A DNA stretch of 42,163 bases from Acrasis kona (lineage: Eukaryota; Heterolobosea; Eutetramitea; Acrasida; Acrasidae): NCBI GenBank assembly GCA_026419775.2, contig JAOPGA020001337.1:1-42163 (forward strand), written 5' to 3'. A program made the translations under genes and the position numbers. The number at the start of each line of letters is the position of its first letter. Within the stretch, counting starts at the first letter, position 1. The notes under the pieces were generated by a model. It was given only the letters and a program-made list of their open reading frames with translations. It was not told the origin of the DNA and made no database searches. Shown here piece by piece: positions 41,988 through 42,163 of the stretch.

Positions 41988-42163
41988 TGATTACAAGAAC
42001 CAACACAAGCGCCCTTCGGTACCCATACAATAACACTACACCACCATAACATTGGAATTGGATCCAAAGTAGCATGCACCAGCGATTTCAAACAATCTCA
42101 TGTTTTGTACGAACAACCGTATAAATAACTACCTCCTTTGTTTTCAAACGGCAGCATACCCAC
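41988..42163. other. End of window, no gene seen
   Basis: 176 nt after the dioxygenase-like stop. A TATAAATA lies at about 42120. Nothing coding recognised; it may be the promoter of the next gene. Confidence 0.4.

Noticed and set aside
40040-41990. LTR retrotransposon with the two similar blocks as LTRs
   Set aside because: The similarity is coding and strongest at the protein level, is confined to about 120 nt, and there is no reverse transcriptase, primer-binding site or TG...CA end.

Overview
This is a nuclear window from a free-living-type microbial eukaryote. It is AT-rich, with genes packed on both strands and interrupted by very short GT-AG introns. I could place about 34 introns by joining reading frames into recognisable proteins; they run from 33 to 49 nt. 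There are no operons, no CRISPR array, no rRNA, and no tRNA that I could see. Gene content (RTEL1, RanBP1, PP5, TRM61, CCDC115/Vma22, a Tctex-type dynein light chain) is ordinary for a eukaryote. The dynein light chain and a CTFxP-repeat coiled-coil protein suggest a lineage that makes, or once made, a cilium or flagellum. A fungal-type Zn2Cys6 factor, a Crinkler-like nuclease-kinase and a TET/JBP-like dioxygenase add a protist or zoosporic-fungus flavour. I considered a heterolobosean (Naegleria/Acrasis-like) amoeba or a zoosporic lineage, but the sequence alone does not settle the taxon.

Layout. 0-5.6 kb: a mitochondrial membrane protein diverging from TRM61, a secreted GPI-type protein, a small hydrophilic protein and PRPP synthetase. 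5.8-13.6 kb: a DEP-RGS protein, RTEL1, RanBP1 and a LETM1-like protein. 13.7-18.9 kb: a proline-rich protein, a possible small membrane gene, a large secreted polycationic protein and an F-box protein. 19.2-24.6 kb: a Zn2Cys6 factor, DYNLT2B and a CTFxP-repeat protein. 25.0-33.8 kb: Crinkler-like nuclease-kinase, ADHFE1, an RWD-DEAH helicase and PP5. 33.8-37.5 kb: a disordered phospho-type protein, CCDC115/Vma22 and a coiled-coil protein. 37.5-42.2 kb: a sparser region with a damaged-looking gene, a SAM-domain protein, a minus-strand helix-turn-helix-like gene, a TET/JBP-like dioxygenase and a partial second copy of its last exon. Two unresolved bases (N) lie in this last region.

Genes are mostly unrelated in pathway and simply packed together. 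Some divergent start codons are only 34-38 nt apart. Convergent stop codons can be 6-16 nt apart, with AATAAA overlapping the stop codon in at least eight genes. The most unusual item is the secreted protein at 15627-17960: a signal peptide, eight 11-residue Lys-rich amphipathic repeats, a glycine-rich hydrophobic core and a very long Arg/Asn/Gly/Ser tail. The next most interesting are the TET/JBP-like gene with its duplicated terminal exon and the Crinkler-like gene lacking a secretion header. Single-base shifts in homopolymers in TRM61 and PP5 look like assembly errors, so other frame breaks should be read with care.
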